NCBI GenBank assembly: GCA_964493075.1
Contig: CAZBNU010000113.1
Span: forward strand, 1 to 12,062
Length of the DNA: 12,062 nucleotides
Direction of reading: 5' to 3'
Origin: SLFT01 sp964493075
Lineage (GTDB): Bacteria; Hydrogenedentota; Hydrogenedentia; Hydrogenedentales; CAITNO01
Under the pieces are notes generated by a model. The model had not been told where the DNA came from. It saw only the letters and a program-made list of their open reading frames with translations, and ran no database searches. Below are positions 1-5,964 of this stretch, piece by piece. Position numbers and translations under genes: made by a program. How positions within the stretch are numbered: the first letter of the stretch is position 1; the number at the start of each line of letters is the position of its first letter.

Positions 1-165
1 GAAGACAACCAGATGCACTACCAGAAGCGGATGCTCATAAAACGCCTCGCCGCCGCCGGTCCCGCCTGGGAAACACTCATCACCACCGTACCCAAACGCG
101 GTTTCACCCTCAACCTCACCCCGGAACAGGTGTGTTTGCGGGTGGTTGCTTCCTGCGCAGCATGA
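1..165 (+). CDS. 3' fragment of a gene, possible winged-helix DNA-binding C-terminus
   Basis: An open frame enters from the left edge and ends at TGA 163-165, giving the last 54 residues of a protein whose start is outside the window. The segment with RLAAAGP, then LITTVPKRGFTL, resembles the last helix and beta hairpin of OmpR/PhoB-type (Trans_reg_C) winged-helix domains, where a conserved pattern of the type I-x-T-V-x-G-x-G-Y-x-L closes the fold. On that reading this is the end of a transcriptional regulator. The resemblance is short, and the final ten or so residues (CLRVVASCAA) lie beyond the normal domain end. It is a plus-strand gene, against the trend of this side of the origin. Both the coding status and the family are tentative. 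Confidence 0.4.
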   Translation, partial: EDNQMHYQKRMLIKRLAAAGPAWETLITTVPKRGFTLNLTPEQVCLRVVASCAA

Positions 166-264
166 GGGGGATAAGGGATAAGAATCAGACGGATTGGAAC
201 GGTTGGACGGATCAGACTGGGGCAGCCTGCGCGGTGTGGTGGCGTTTTGGCTCGGGTGGCTTGT

Positions 265-300
265 GTAGGATAGGTAGGATGTGTAGGACTTGTAGGATGG
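265..300. repeat. 9-bp tandem repeat, GTAGGA-type, four units
   Basis: GTAGGA occurs at 265, 274, 283 and 292, an exact 9-base period; the last three bases of each unit vary (TAG, TGT, CTT, TGG). It lies in the gene-free stretch 166-351, where I see no convincing gene, only this array and the CCCTAA-type array at 329-356. Confidence 0.75.
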
Positions 301-328
301 GGAATGGTGCCCGCTGAAGTGCCCTGCT

Positions 329-356
329 CCCTGACCCCTAAACCCTAACCCCTATT
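329..356. repeat. 7-bp tandem repeat, CCCTAAA-type, four units
   Basis: Four heptamers run in perfect 7-base register: CCCTGAC, CCCTAAA, CCCTAAC, CCCTATT. The last unit contains the complement of the TAG stop of the antitoxin pseudogene (352-354), so the array runs into the 3' end of that gene. It resembles a telomere repeat by composition only; it is internal and short. Confidence 0.7.
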
Positions 357-582
357 TCTGCTTACACTGCTCCAATTGGTTTGCAACCCATATCTTGATG
401 ATGGACTGGCGCGTCACCCCCAGACGGCCAGCCTCTTCGTCCAGTGCCTGCACCATCCATATCGGAAAATCCACATTGACCCGTTTTTGCTGTTGGTTTC
501 CCCGTTTGGCACGGGTTAACTCCAGCGAAAGGGAAATGTCTTATCCAGAATCAAATTTTTTGTCAAAGGTCTTCGCTTTCAT
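352..582 (-). pseudogene. CopG/ribbon-helix-helix antitoxin interrupted by an in-frame stop
   Basis: Read on the minus strand from ATG at 582-580, the frame gives MKAKTFDKKFDSG, a TAA at 543-541, then DISLSLELTRAKRG and KRVNVDFPIWMVQALDEEA, RLGVTRQSIIKIWVANQLEQ, ending at TAG 354-352. The parts match a widespread family of CopG-type antitoxins that start MKAKEFDxKFDxGED and contain the ribbon-helix-helix core KRVNVDFPxWM...RLGVTRQSIIKxW. The stop falls where Glu is normally found (codon 14), so one G-to-T change (GAA to TAA) explains it. A good ribosome-binding site (AAGAGG) precedes the ATG, and the rest of the frame is intact, so the lesion is recent or a sequencing error. These antitoxins pair with BrnT-like or other small toxins; no toxin gene is present on either side. 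Confidence 0.75.
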
Positions 583-630
583 AAAAGTCTACCTCTTCTT
601 TTCTGGACCTGCGCTGCTGTCTTCTTCCCA

Positions 631-665
631 TTATCAATTATCAATTATCAATTGTCAATTGTCAA
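631..665. repeat. 7-bp tandem repeat, TTATCAA/TTGTCAA, five units
   Basis: Three TTATCAA units (631-651) are followed by two TTGTCAA units (652-665) in exact 7-base register. The array ends 7 bases from the stop codon of the downstream-facing membrane protein gene. It is an AT-rich intergenic array between that gene and the antitoxin pseudogene. Confidence 0.8.
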
Positions 666-672
666 TTATTCC

Positions 673-1452
673 CTATTCCTCTCGCGACAGTGTCACCGCA
701 AACCAGACCAGAAAAATAAACAGGGTATAGATCAGCACATTCTCCCAGAGGGGGAAGGAATAGCGGGTGCCCATGGCTTCTGACCAGGAACTGCCGAAGG
801 GGAGTCCTGCTGCCTGTGCCGCCGATTTTTTCGCGGCATAGAGGTATTCCCACTTGATGAGGTGGTAGGAACCAATGAACAGCACGGTCAGCCAAAAGGT
901 ATAGGGTGCGATCATGCCGCTGTGCGCCAGCTGCCGCTCGCCGCCGAACAATACCTCGCCCAGCCAGTCTTTCAGCAGCAGTACGCCGTTCCAGATGATG
1001 CAAAGGATGAAGGATGCCGCGGCGAATACGGCGACCTTTTCATGGATCTCCGTTACCCGCACCCCGTTGGACCATACGGTCCGCACATCGGGGAAAATAC
1101 CCACCAGACCAATGTTCAGGCAGCCGAGCATCAGCAGTATTGCGCCCACCCAGGCGCCCCACCGAGAGATTTCGCTGAAACGGTGGCGGTAGTATTGCGC
1201 CAGCACCATGCCCGCGCCGCTCCAGAACAGCATGGCGATAGAGAACAGCCACCACCATTGCGGGCTGTGTTCCTCGTTATAACTTCCCAGAAAACTGAAG
1301 GTGTGGGTTGTGATGGAATACTTGTGTTCGGCGGGATACCCCAGCCACGCCAGGAAAATAAATCCCCAGAACACAGCGGTCATGAAAAAAAGATACCGCC
1401 GGATTTCCGTCCGCTCCAAATCACCCGATAAAAAATGTTTCAACAGTTCCAT
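673..1452 (-). CDS. six-helix membrane protein, possibly DUF998/Frag1-like
   Basis: This encodes a 259-residue integral inner-membrane protein. Hydrophobic segments lie near residues 20-38, 66-86, 98-120, 138-160, 180-200 and 236-254. Between helices 3 and 4 it has GLVGIFPD (115-122) and then IHEKVAVFAAASF (136-148). This pattern, a Pro/acidic turn followed by a His at the start of the next helix, is typical of DUF998 and the related Frag1/DRAM families, whose biochemical role is poorly defined. I chose ATG at 1452-1450, preceded by GGAAG at 8 bases, over an upstream in-frame TTG at 1476, which has no convincing ribosome-binding site. A promoter candidate lies at 1532-1560, so it is probably transcribed separately from uxaC. 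The family is uncertain; that it is a real membrane protein is much surer. Confidence 0.75.
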   Translation of the reverse strand: MELLKHFLSGDLERTEIRRYLFFMTAVFWGFIFLAWLGYPAEHKYSITTHTFSFLGSYNEEHSPQWWWLFSIAMLFWSGAGMVLAQYYRHRFSEISRWGAWVGAILLMLGCLNIGLVGIFPDVRTVWSNGVRVTEIHEKVAVFAAASFILCIIWNGVLLLKDWLGEVLFGGERQLAHSGMIAPYTFWLTVLFIGSYHLIKWEYLYAAKKSAAQAAGLPFGSSWSEAMGTRYSFPLWENVLIYTLFIFLVWFAVTLSREE

Positions 1453-1531
1453 AAGAGCTTCCACGCACCCTTTCAAGGTACTATTGTTAACTTCAGCCGA
1501 TTAACCAGAAGACAGCAAAACAAGCGAATCC

Positions 1532-1560
1532 TTGATACAACGTCTGATTATTAAAGTCAA
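1532..1560 (-). promoter_or_regulatory. candidate sigma-70 promoter for the membrane protein gene
   Basis: On the minus strand, TTGACT (1560-1555) and TATCAA (1537-1532) are separated by 17 bases, 80 bases upstream of the chosen ATG. The -35 matches 5 of 6 consensus bases and the -10 matches 4 of 6. It starts just past the uxaC stop codon. Confidence 0.4.
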
Positions 1561-1564
1561 CGCC

Positions 1565-3025
1565 CTACTTTTTACCTTTGGCTTTATGCTTCTTGCCGTT
1601 GATGCCGAGCACATCAAACCCGAAGTAGTCAACGGCGTTGTTGTAGCAAATGTCCTGCACCATCCGCCCGATATGTTCGACACTTGAAGGGAGCAGTCCG
1701 CGCACCACATCACGGCCAATAATGTTACACAAAAGCCGTCTAAAATAATCATGTCGGGGATAACTCAGAAAGCTGCGGCTATCGGTCAGCATACCCACGA
1801 ATCGGCTGAGCAATCCTGTCTGGGACAAGGTTTCTATGTGCTGTTCCATGCCATCCAACTGATCATTGAACCACCAGCCGCTGCCAAACTGTATCTTGCC
1901 TGGAACAGAACCGTCCTGAAAATTGCCTGCCATGGTGGCAAGCACCATGTTGAACGCCGGATTAATGGTATACAAAACGGTGCGCGTTAACTGGTTGGTC
2001 TGGTCAAGACGGTCCAGAAGTTTAGCAAGGGGACGTGCAAAGGGCTGATCGCCAACAGAATCAAATCCCGTGTCCGGCCCGAGTTGCCGGAACATGCGGG
2101 TGTTGTTATTCCGAATAGGCCCGATATGCAGTTGCTGTGCCCAGTTCATTTCGTGATTCAACAGCCCAAGTTCGTACAGCAGTGCCGACTTATACCTGAG
2201 CGCACTTTCAAGATCGGGCACCTGTCCGCTACGTGCCTGGCAAAAGGTTTTGCCAACCTCCGCAAGCGTATAGTCTTCTGCATAAGGCACCTCAAGACCA
2301 TGGTCGGCAACCTTGCAGCCACGGGACGCAAAAAACTGCGCCCGGTTGCGTAATGCTTCGAGCAGTTGCTCAAAGCTTCCGCATTCCATGTCGGCAGCCG
2401 CTTCGAGACGCCCAATCCAAGCGTTAAATACCTCCGGGTCTTCAATGGCAAGCGCCTTGTCCGGACGCCACGTTGGCAGCATGGCAATCTTGAATTTGGG
2501 GTCTTCCGCCACAATACGATGCGCCTCAAGGCTGTCCGTCGGATCATCGGTGGTGCAAACCAGCGCCACGCCCATCTGCTTCATGATGCCCCGAGCCGAA
2601 AATTCGGGCGTTGCCAGTTTCTCATTGCATTCATCCCAGATGCCCTTTGCGGTGTCCGGTCCAAAAAGACGGTCCGTAATACCAAAGGGACGGTTCAACT
2701 CAAGATGTGTCCAGTGATAGGCCGGATTGCGCATGGTGTGGGGAACCGTTGCGGCCCATTTCTCAAATTTTTCCCAATCCGTCGCATCACCGGTGCAATA
2801 CCGCTCCGGCACCCCGTTGGCACGCATCAGCCGCCATTTGTAGTGGTCGCCGGCCAGCCAAATCTGGGTCATGTTCTCAAATTGCCTGTCTTCGGCTACC
2901 TGTTCCGAGGGCAGGTGGCAATGAAAATCCACAATAGGGACTGTTTTGGCATATTTATAATACAGTTCACGGGCGTATTCACTCTCAAGCATGAAATCGC
3001 CGGTAATAAAGATATTTTGTACCAT
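1565..3025 (-). CDS. uxaC: uronate isomerase (glucuronate/galacturonate isomerase)
   Basis: UxaC interconverts D-glucuronate with D-fructuronate and D-galacturonate with D-tagaturonate. It is the first cytoplasmic step in breakdown of these pectin- and glycan-derived sugar acids. The 486-residue product is close to the 470-residue family norm and follows the E. coli protein end to end. It has the metal-binding H-x-H of the amidohydrolase superfamily (DFHCHLP, His35 and His37), then GDHYKWR, ATVPHT, YHWTHLEL, FSARGIMKQM, TTDDPTDSLE, LPTWRPDKA, RNNNTRMF, FGSGWWFND (Trp384-Trp385) and TDSRSFLSY. A lysine-rich tail (KKHKAKGKK) extends the usual end. I chose ATG at 3025-3023, with GGAG 9 bases upstream, over the in-frame TTG at 3040. 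No other uronate-pathway gene (uxaB, uxuA, kdgK) is adjacent, so it does not sit in an operon of its pathway here. Confidence 0.97.
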   Translation of the reverse strand: MVQNIFITGDFMLESEYARELYYKYAKTVPIVDFHCHLPSEQVAEDRQFENMTQIWLAGDHYKWRLMRANGVPERYCTGDATDWEKFEKWAATVPHTMRNPAYHWTHLELNRPFGITDRLFGPDTAKGIWDECNEKLATPEFSARGIMKQMGVALVCTTDDPTDSLEAHRIVAEDPKFKIAMLPTWRPDKALAIEDPEVFNAWIGRLEAAADMECGSFEQLLEALRNRAQFFASRGCKVADHGLEVPYAEDYTLAEVGKTFCQARSGQVPDLESALRYKSALLYELGLLNHEMNWAQQLHIGPIRNNNTRMFRQLGPDTGFDSVGDQPFARPLAKLLDRLDQTNQLTRTVLYTINPAFNMVLATMAGNFQDGSVPGKIQFGSGWWFNDQLDGMEQHIETLSQTGLLSRFVGMLTDSRSFLSYPRHDYFRRLLCNIIGRDVVRGLLPSSVEHIGRMVQDICYNNAVDYFGFDVLGINGKKHKAKGKK

Positions 3026-3239
3026 TCTATGATTCTCCAATTACTGTAAACATACCCAGCCAAAACGCATTACATCGGGTATAACATTGGTAATCACCTT
3101 AAAGGGATCACAGGCAAGCATGGTTACATGGCTTCAGACAAAGAACTACGGCCACAAAAAGGCAGAAGACCTGTCCACCTACTCCTGAAACAGCCAAGTA
3201 TACCGGAATTTTCCCCTTATAGCAAGCACTTACGTATGT

Positions 3240-3932
3240 TCACTCTGTGCTAATGAAAGATACGTTGTTTCCTGTTCTTGCAATGATGTTGCCGTTGAGA
3301 CCGTCTGCCATGATGCCTCTGTGGTTTCGAGAGACAGACACGCCGGTGTCCATATCGGTGGCGGGGGACATGGGGTCCAGCGTAAGGGTTCCGGCTGGGA
3401 TGGTATAGGCGCCGGTGTCGGGCGCGTCTCTGAGAAAGCCATTGAAGTACTGGCCGCCCGGCACAAAGACCGCTACGTTGCCGCCTTCAATGGGATTCGT
3501 CCACGCAATGTTCAGGTCGGCGGCACGGGAAATCCAGGCACCCTCTTCGGGACTTGTTATGGCGAGTGTCTCGATGGTGTTTACTGTGGAATCATAGGAA
3601 GCGCCGTCAGCCCGAGAGAAGGTAAAAGTATAGGTTTCCGCTGGTTGCAATGTAGCGGTATAAACGTCAAAAAATGGGCCTCGGACACGCTGCATGGCAA
3701 CGCCATTTACGGTGATGGTGTCGTTGGCAGTAAGCACCAGATAGGTGGGGTTGGCAGGCTGCGCCGATGGCGTCCAGAAGGATGCCGTGGCAGTAACCAC
3801 TGTACCCGAGACATCAACGGCAAACTCAAAACGAATCTGGTCGGTGGTATAGTTGCCGGAATCCGCTGTGTAGCACCCAATCAGCCCTATAGCACAGATA
3901 CAGAACGCCATTGTAATACTCACCTTTTTCAT
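3240..3932 (-). CDS. secreted lipoprotein of unknown function, beta-rich
   Basis: The 230-residue product starts with a short basic end (MKK), a hydrophobic stretch and the lipobox LIGC (17-20). It should be cleaved before Cys20, lipidated and held in the outer or inner membrane facing the periplasm or cell surface. The mature part is rich in Thr, Val, Ala and Gly, with alternating hydrophobic residues, as in immunoglobulin-like or fibronectin-like beta sandwiches. There seem to be two such units: about residues 30-110, then 120-230 starting with ITSPEEGAW and NIAWTNP, a motif common in surface Ig-like domains. No catalytic motif was recognised. The start is well supported by AGGAG 9 bases before ATG 3932-3930. 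A weak promoter candidate (TTGATC/TATTAT, 18-base spacing, 3993-3964) suggests it has its own transcript. Confidence 0.85.
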   Translation of the reverse strand: MKKVSITMAFCICAIGLIGCYTADSGNYTTDQIRFEFAVDVSGTVVTATASFWTPSAQPANPTYLVLTANDTITVNGVAMQRVRGPFFDVYTATLQPAETYTFTFSRADGASYDSTVNTIETLAITSPEEGAWISRAADLNIAWTNPIEGGNVAVFVPGGQYFNGFLRDAPDTGAYTIPAGTLTLDPMSPATDMDTGVSVSRNHRGIMADGLNGNIIARTGNNVSFISTE

Positions 3933-3963
3933 ATCATCATTCTCCTTGGTTGTTTGTATAGTA

Positions 3964-3993
3964 ATAATAAATGAATTTAATCAGTGAGATCAA
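3964..3993 (-). promoter_or_regulatory. candidate promoter for the lipoprotein gene
   Basis: On the minus strand, TTGATC (3993-3988) and TATTAT (3969-3964) are separated by 18 bases, 31 bases upstream of the lipoprotein ATG. The surrounding DNA is AT-rich, so chance matches are likely. Confidence 0.3.
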
Positions 3994-4096
3994 AAATTTA
4001 TATGGAAGCCATCCACGACCCAGATACTACACGCGCTACAAACATCCGTCCTCCTTCCATTTTTCCCCACCTTGCTTTTAAGCTATCAGGCACGGA

Positions 4097-4819
4097 TTAT
4101 TGAAATAGAAAATTCTGTAACAATGCCCAATAAATACGAAACGAATCACGTATTTTTCGGAAATGGGAGCTGACGTTGCCGGGTTCATAGAGGGTAGCGA
4201 TGGGCGTGCTAACGATATTAAATCCCTCGCTTATGGCCAGCAGCAGCATGCGCATTTCCGTTTCATAGCGGCCTCCCGGCACTTTGTCCACAAACCGCTG
4301 CGCGAACCGGAGCGATAGCAGCCGGTATCCACATTGGGTATCGGGGAGATGCCTGCCGCATAAGATGCCCATGACCCAGGCGGTAACCTTATTGCCGAAC
4401 CGACTCCGCCAGGGTACCTGTTCCCGGTCAAAGGTGCGCGCACCGATAACCAGGTCGGCGTTTTCCGACTGAAAGCATTGATACAGTCCCGGCAATTCTG
4501 CCGCATCGTGCTGACCATCGGCATCCATGAGCGCGACAACCCCCGCTCCTTCGGCTTCCAGTGCCGTGCGAATCCCGGCAATCAGCGCGTGCCCCTTGCC
4601 GCGATTGTTCTTGAAGGTAATCAACTGCACCGGCAGTCCTGCAATAGCCTCCATACAACCATCGGTGCTGCCATCATCCACGACAATCACCCGGTTCACC
4701 TGCGCCAGTGCATTTTCCACGGCGCCTTTCAAGCGATTACCGGCGTTAAAACACGGGATGATTACCACCGTGTTTTTTCGCAGCGTATTGTATTCTGTTT
4801 TATTTTCTTGAACTGCCAT
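4097..4819 (-). CDS. family 2 glycosyltransferase, dolichol-phosphate-mannose-synthase-like
   Basis: This 240-residue GT-A fold enzyme would transfer a sugar from a nucleotide-sugar donor, probably to a lipid carrier or cell-envelope glycan at the inner face of the membrane. The N-terminal nucleotide-binding strand VVIIPCFNAG (18-27) is followed by VVDDGSTDG (46-54), NNRGKGHAL (71-79) and the metal-binding DADGQHD (99-105). DTQCGYRLL comes later, a motif typical of the DPM1/DpgS-like branch. There is no C-terminal membrane anchor, so it is the short soluble form. The acceptor cannot be told from the sequence, and no other envelope polysaccharide gene is adjacent. The start ATG 4819-4817 lacks a strong ribosome-binding site, but the first core strand begins only 17 residues in, so little could be removed. 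Confidence 0.92.
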   Translation of the reverse strand: MAVQENKTEYNTLRKNTVVIIPCFNAGNRLKGAVENALAQVNRVIVVDDGSTDGCMEAIAGLPVQLITFKNNRGKGHALIAGIRTALEAEGAGVVALMDADGQHDAAELPGLYQCFQSENADLVIGARTFDREQVPWRSRFGNKVTAWVMGILCGRHLPDTQCGYRLLSLRFAQRFVDKVPGGRYETEMRMLLLAISEGFNIVSTPIATLYEPGNVSSHFRKIRDSFRIYWALLQNFLFQ

Positions 4820-4909
4820 GATATTTTAAGCCCGGTTATTGTCCAGCAATTATGAACATTGTAGCGCAGGTTGTGCAGAAAATGGTATGCTTTAACAGAT
4901 ATGCGATAC

Positions 4910-4933
4910 TTGGCGTCTCTGCGACTTTGCGTT
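4910..4933. repeat. 8-bp imperfect tandem repeat, three units
   Basis: TTGGCGTC, TCTGCGAC and TTTGCGTT lie in exact 8-base register, with GCG at 4913, 4921 and 4929. The array sits in the short divergent intergenic region between the glycosyltransferase gene and the Fis-type regulator. A weak promoter-like pair (TTGGCG 4910-4915, TTAAAT 4933-4938, 17-base spacing) overlaps it and points toward the regulator; I give that little weight. Confidence 0.45.
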
Positions 4934-4970
4934 TAAATTGTTGTGAAAATGGACAAGGATAACCATTTCA

Positions 4971-5450
4971 TTGCCACGAACTGCCTTGGACATAAGCGAC
5001 CCAAGCCTGCGTTTGACTCTGGAAATCATGCTGAAGGCTGAGGGACATGAGATTGTTGACGATGCGCCGGAGGTGACCATTGCCGACACGCCTGTTGGCG
5101 CGATAGACGCCCTGGCAACATCCCCGGCATTGTTGCTTACCACCGCGTCCGGCATTGCCGATGCAGTTAACGCTATGTACCAGGGTGTCTATGGTTACAT
5201 TCTCCTGCCGCTGCAACCTGGCGAAGCAGGAATCATGGTCAGCCGCGCCACGGCCAATAATGACGAGGATATTTCCAAAACCCCCGATAAAGAAATGACC
5301 CCATTATCTCTTGCGACAATTGAAAAGCAGCATATTGAACTCGTTTTGCGCGCCTGTAAGGGTAATCAGGTGAAAGCGGCGCGTATTCTTGGTATTGGAC
5401 GCAATACCCTCTGGCGCAAGATGAAATCCTGGAAGAAAACCGATGCGTAG
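4971..5450 (+). CDS. small Fis-type DNA-binding protein with a degenerate, shortened receiver domain
   Basis: This 159-residue cytoplasmic regulator ends in a Fis-type helix-turn-helix (about 112-154, LSLATIEKQHIELVL, then GNQVKAARILGIGRNTLWRKM). That is the DNA-binding module of NtrC-family activators and of RegA/ActR-type regulators. Residues 1-95 look like a receiver: DPSLRLTLEIMLKAEGHEIV is the usual first strand-helix unit, ALLLTTAS (53-60) matches strand 4, and AMYQGVYGYILLPLQPGE (68-85) matches the region around strand 5. However, the phosphorylation chemistry is damaged: the acidic pair has become DISD, the invariant Lys before Pro is Leu79, and about 27 residues are missing between Asp10 and Thr57. 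There is no AAA+ sigma-54 domain. The start is TTG at 4971 with AAGGAT 10 bases before it; no ATG fits. It is the only complete plus-strand gene left of the putative origin. Confidence 0.85.
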   Translation: MPRTALDISDPSLRLTLEIMLKAEGHEIVDDAPEVTIADTPVGAIDALATSPALLLTTASGIADAVNAMYQGVYGYILLPLQPGEAGIMVSRATANNDEDISKTPDKEMTPLSLATIEKQHIELVLRACKGNQVKAARILGIGRNTLWRKMKSWKKTDA

Positions 5451-5453
5451 TCC

Positions 5454-5897
5454 TTATAGGTCGCTCAGCCGCTCGCCTATGGAGTCTGTATTCTCAAGGG
5501 CCTGCTCGATTTCTGCAATACGGCTGGCGTCCTGACTTTCCTTTGCATGCTTCAATGCCTGCATGAGGGTATCACGCATCACTTCCAATTGCATTTGAAA
5601 CATATTCTTCATTTCATCGCGGGTAGGCATGCGGCTCTTCAGGATGGCCCTCGGCCCCATGACAAGCCCTGCCTGATTAAATTCGTTTGCCGCCACAGGC
5701 GCATCCTCCCCCACCCCCTCAACCACCACCACATCTGTATGTTCCCGCAGAAAGTTCAGCAGCGCCTCCTCCGTCAACACTTCACGAACGGCTTCCTCTG
5801 CAATACACTGTTGATACAACAGGCTGACGGGAACCAGAGGCGCTTCGCTCTGAAGCAAAAACTCACGACAGATCGTTTCCACACGTTCAATACTCAT
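5454..5897 (-). CDS. unrecognised 147-residue protein, possible winged helix plus helical tail
   Basis: I do not recognise this protein. The N-terminal part (1-60) is predicted by eye as helix-rich and ends in LLNFLREHTDVVVVEG, a layout seen in winged-helix folds. A central GLVMGPRAILKSRMPTRDE (77-95) is followed by a long charged helix (about 95-135, MKNMFQMQLEV onward) that could form a coiled coil or dimerise. There is no signal peptide or membrane segment, so it should be cytoplasmic. GGAG lies 7 adenines before ATG 5897-5895, a strong ribosome-binding site. It begins 67 bases after the alpha-mannosidase stop on the same strand with no terminator between, so the two are likely co-transcribed. 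Its stop codon is 3 bases from the stop of the convergent Fis-type gene. Confidence 0.75.
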   Translation of the reverse strand: MSIERVETICREFLLQSEAPLVPVSLLYQQCIAEEAVREVLTEEALLNFLREHTDVVVVEGVGEDAPVAANEFNQAGLVMGPRAILKSRMPTRDEMKNMFQMQLEVMRDTLMQALKHAKESQDASRIAEIEQALENTDSIGERLSDL

Positions 5898-5964
5898 TTT
5901 TTTTCTCCGTGGAAAAGGGATGATACTAATGACACGTTTCTCCTGTAATACAAAATGCAGCTGA

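Noticed and set aside
132..317. Plus-strand 61-codon open frame
   Set aside because: It runs through the GTAGGA repeat array and overlaps the end of the left-edge frame; odd composition (Gly, Cys, Arg, Trp) and no ribosome-binding site.
329..356. Telomere from the CCCTAAA units
   Set aside because: Only four units, imperfect, and inside a contiguous bacterial gene region.
395..730. Plus-strand 111-codon open frame
   Set aside because: It is antisense to the antitoxin pseudogene and reads through the TTATCAA array; the reverse strand explains the conservation.
862..1431. Plus-strand 189-codon open frame
   Set aside because: Antisense shadow of the membrane protein, rich in His, Gln and Pro, with no family match.
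2366..3049. Plus-strand 227-codon open frame
   Set aside because: Lies wholly antisense to uxaC, whose identity is certain.
3026..3239. Riboswitch or small RNA in the uxaC leader
   Set aside because: No convincing conserved stems or known aptamer pattern could be seen; no clear promoter either.
3321..3974. Plus-strand 217-codon open frame
   Set aside because: Antisense to the lipoprotein gene, which has a signal peptide, lipobox and good ribosome-binding site.
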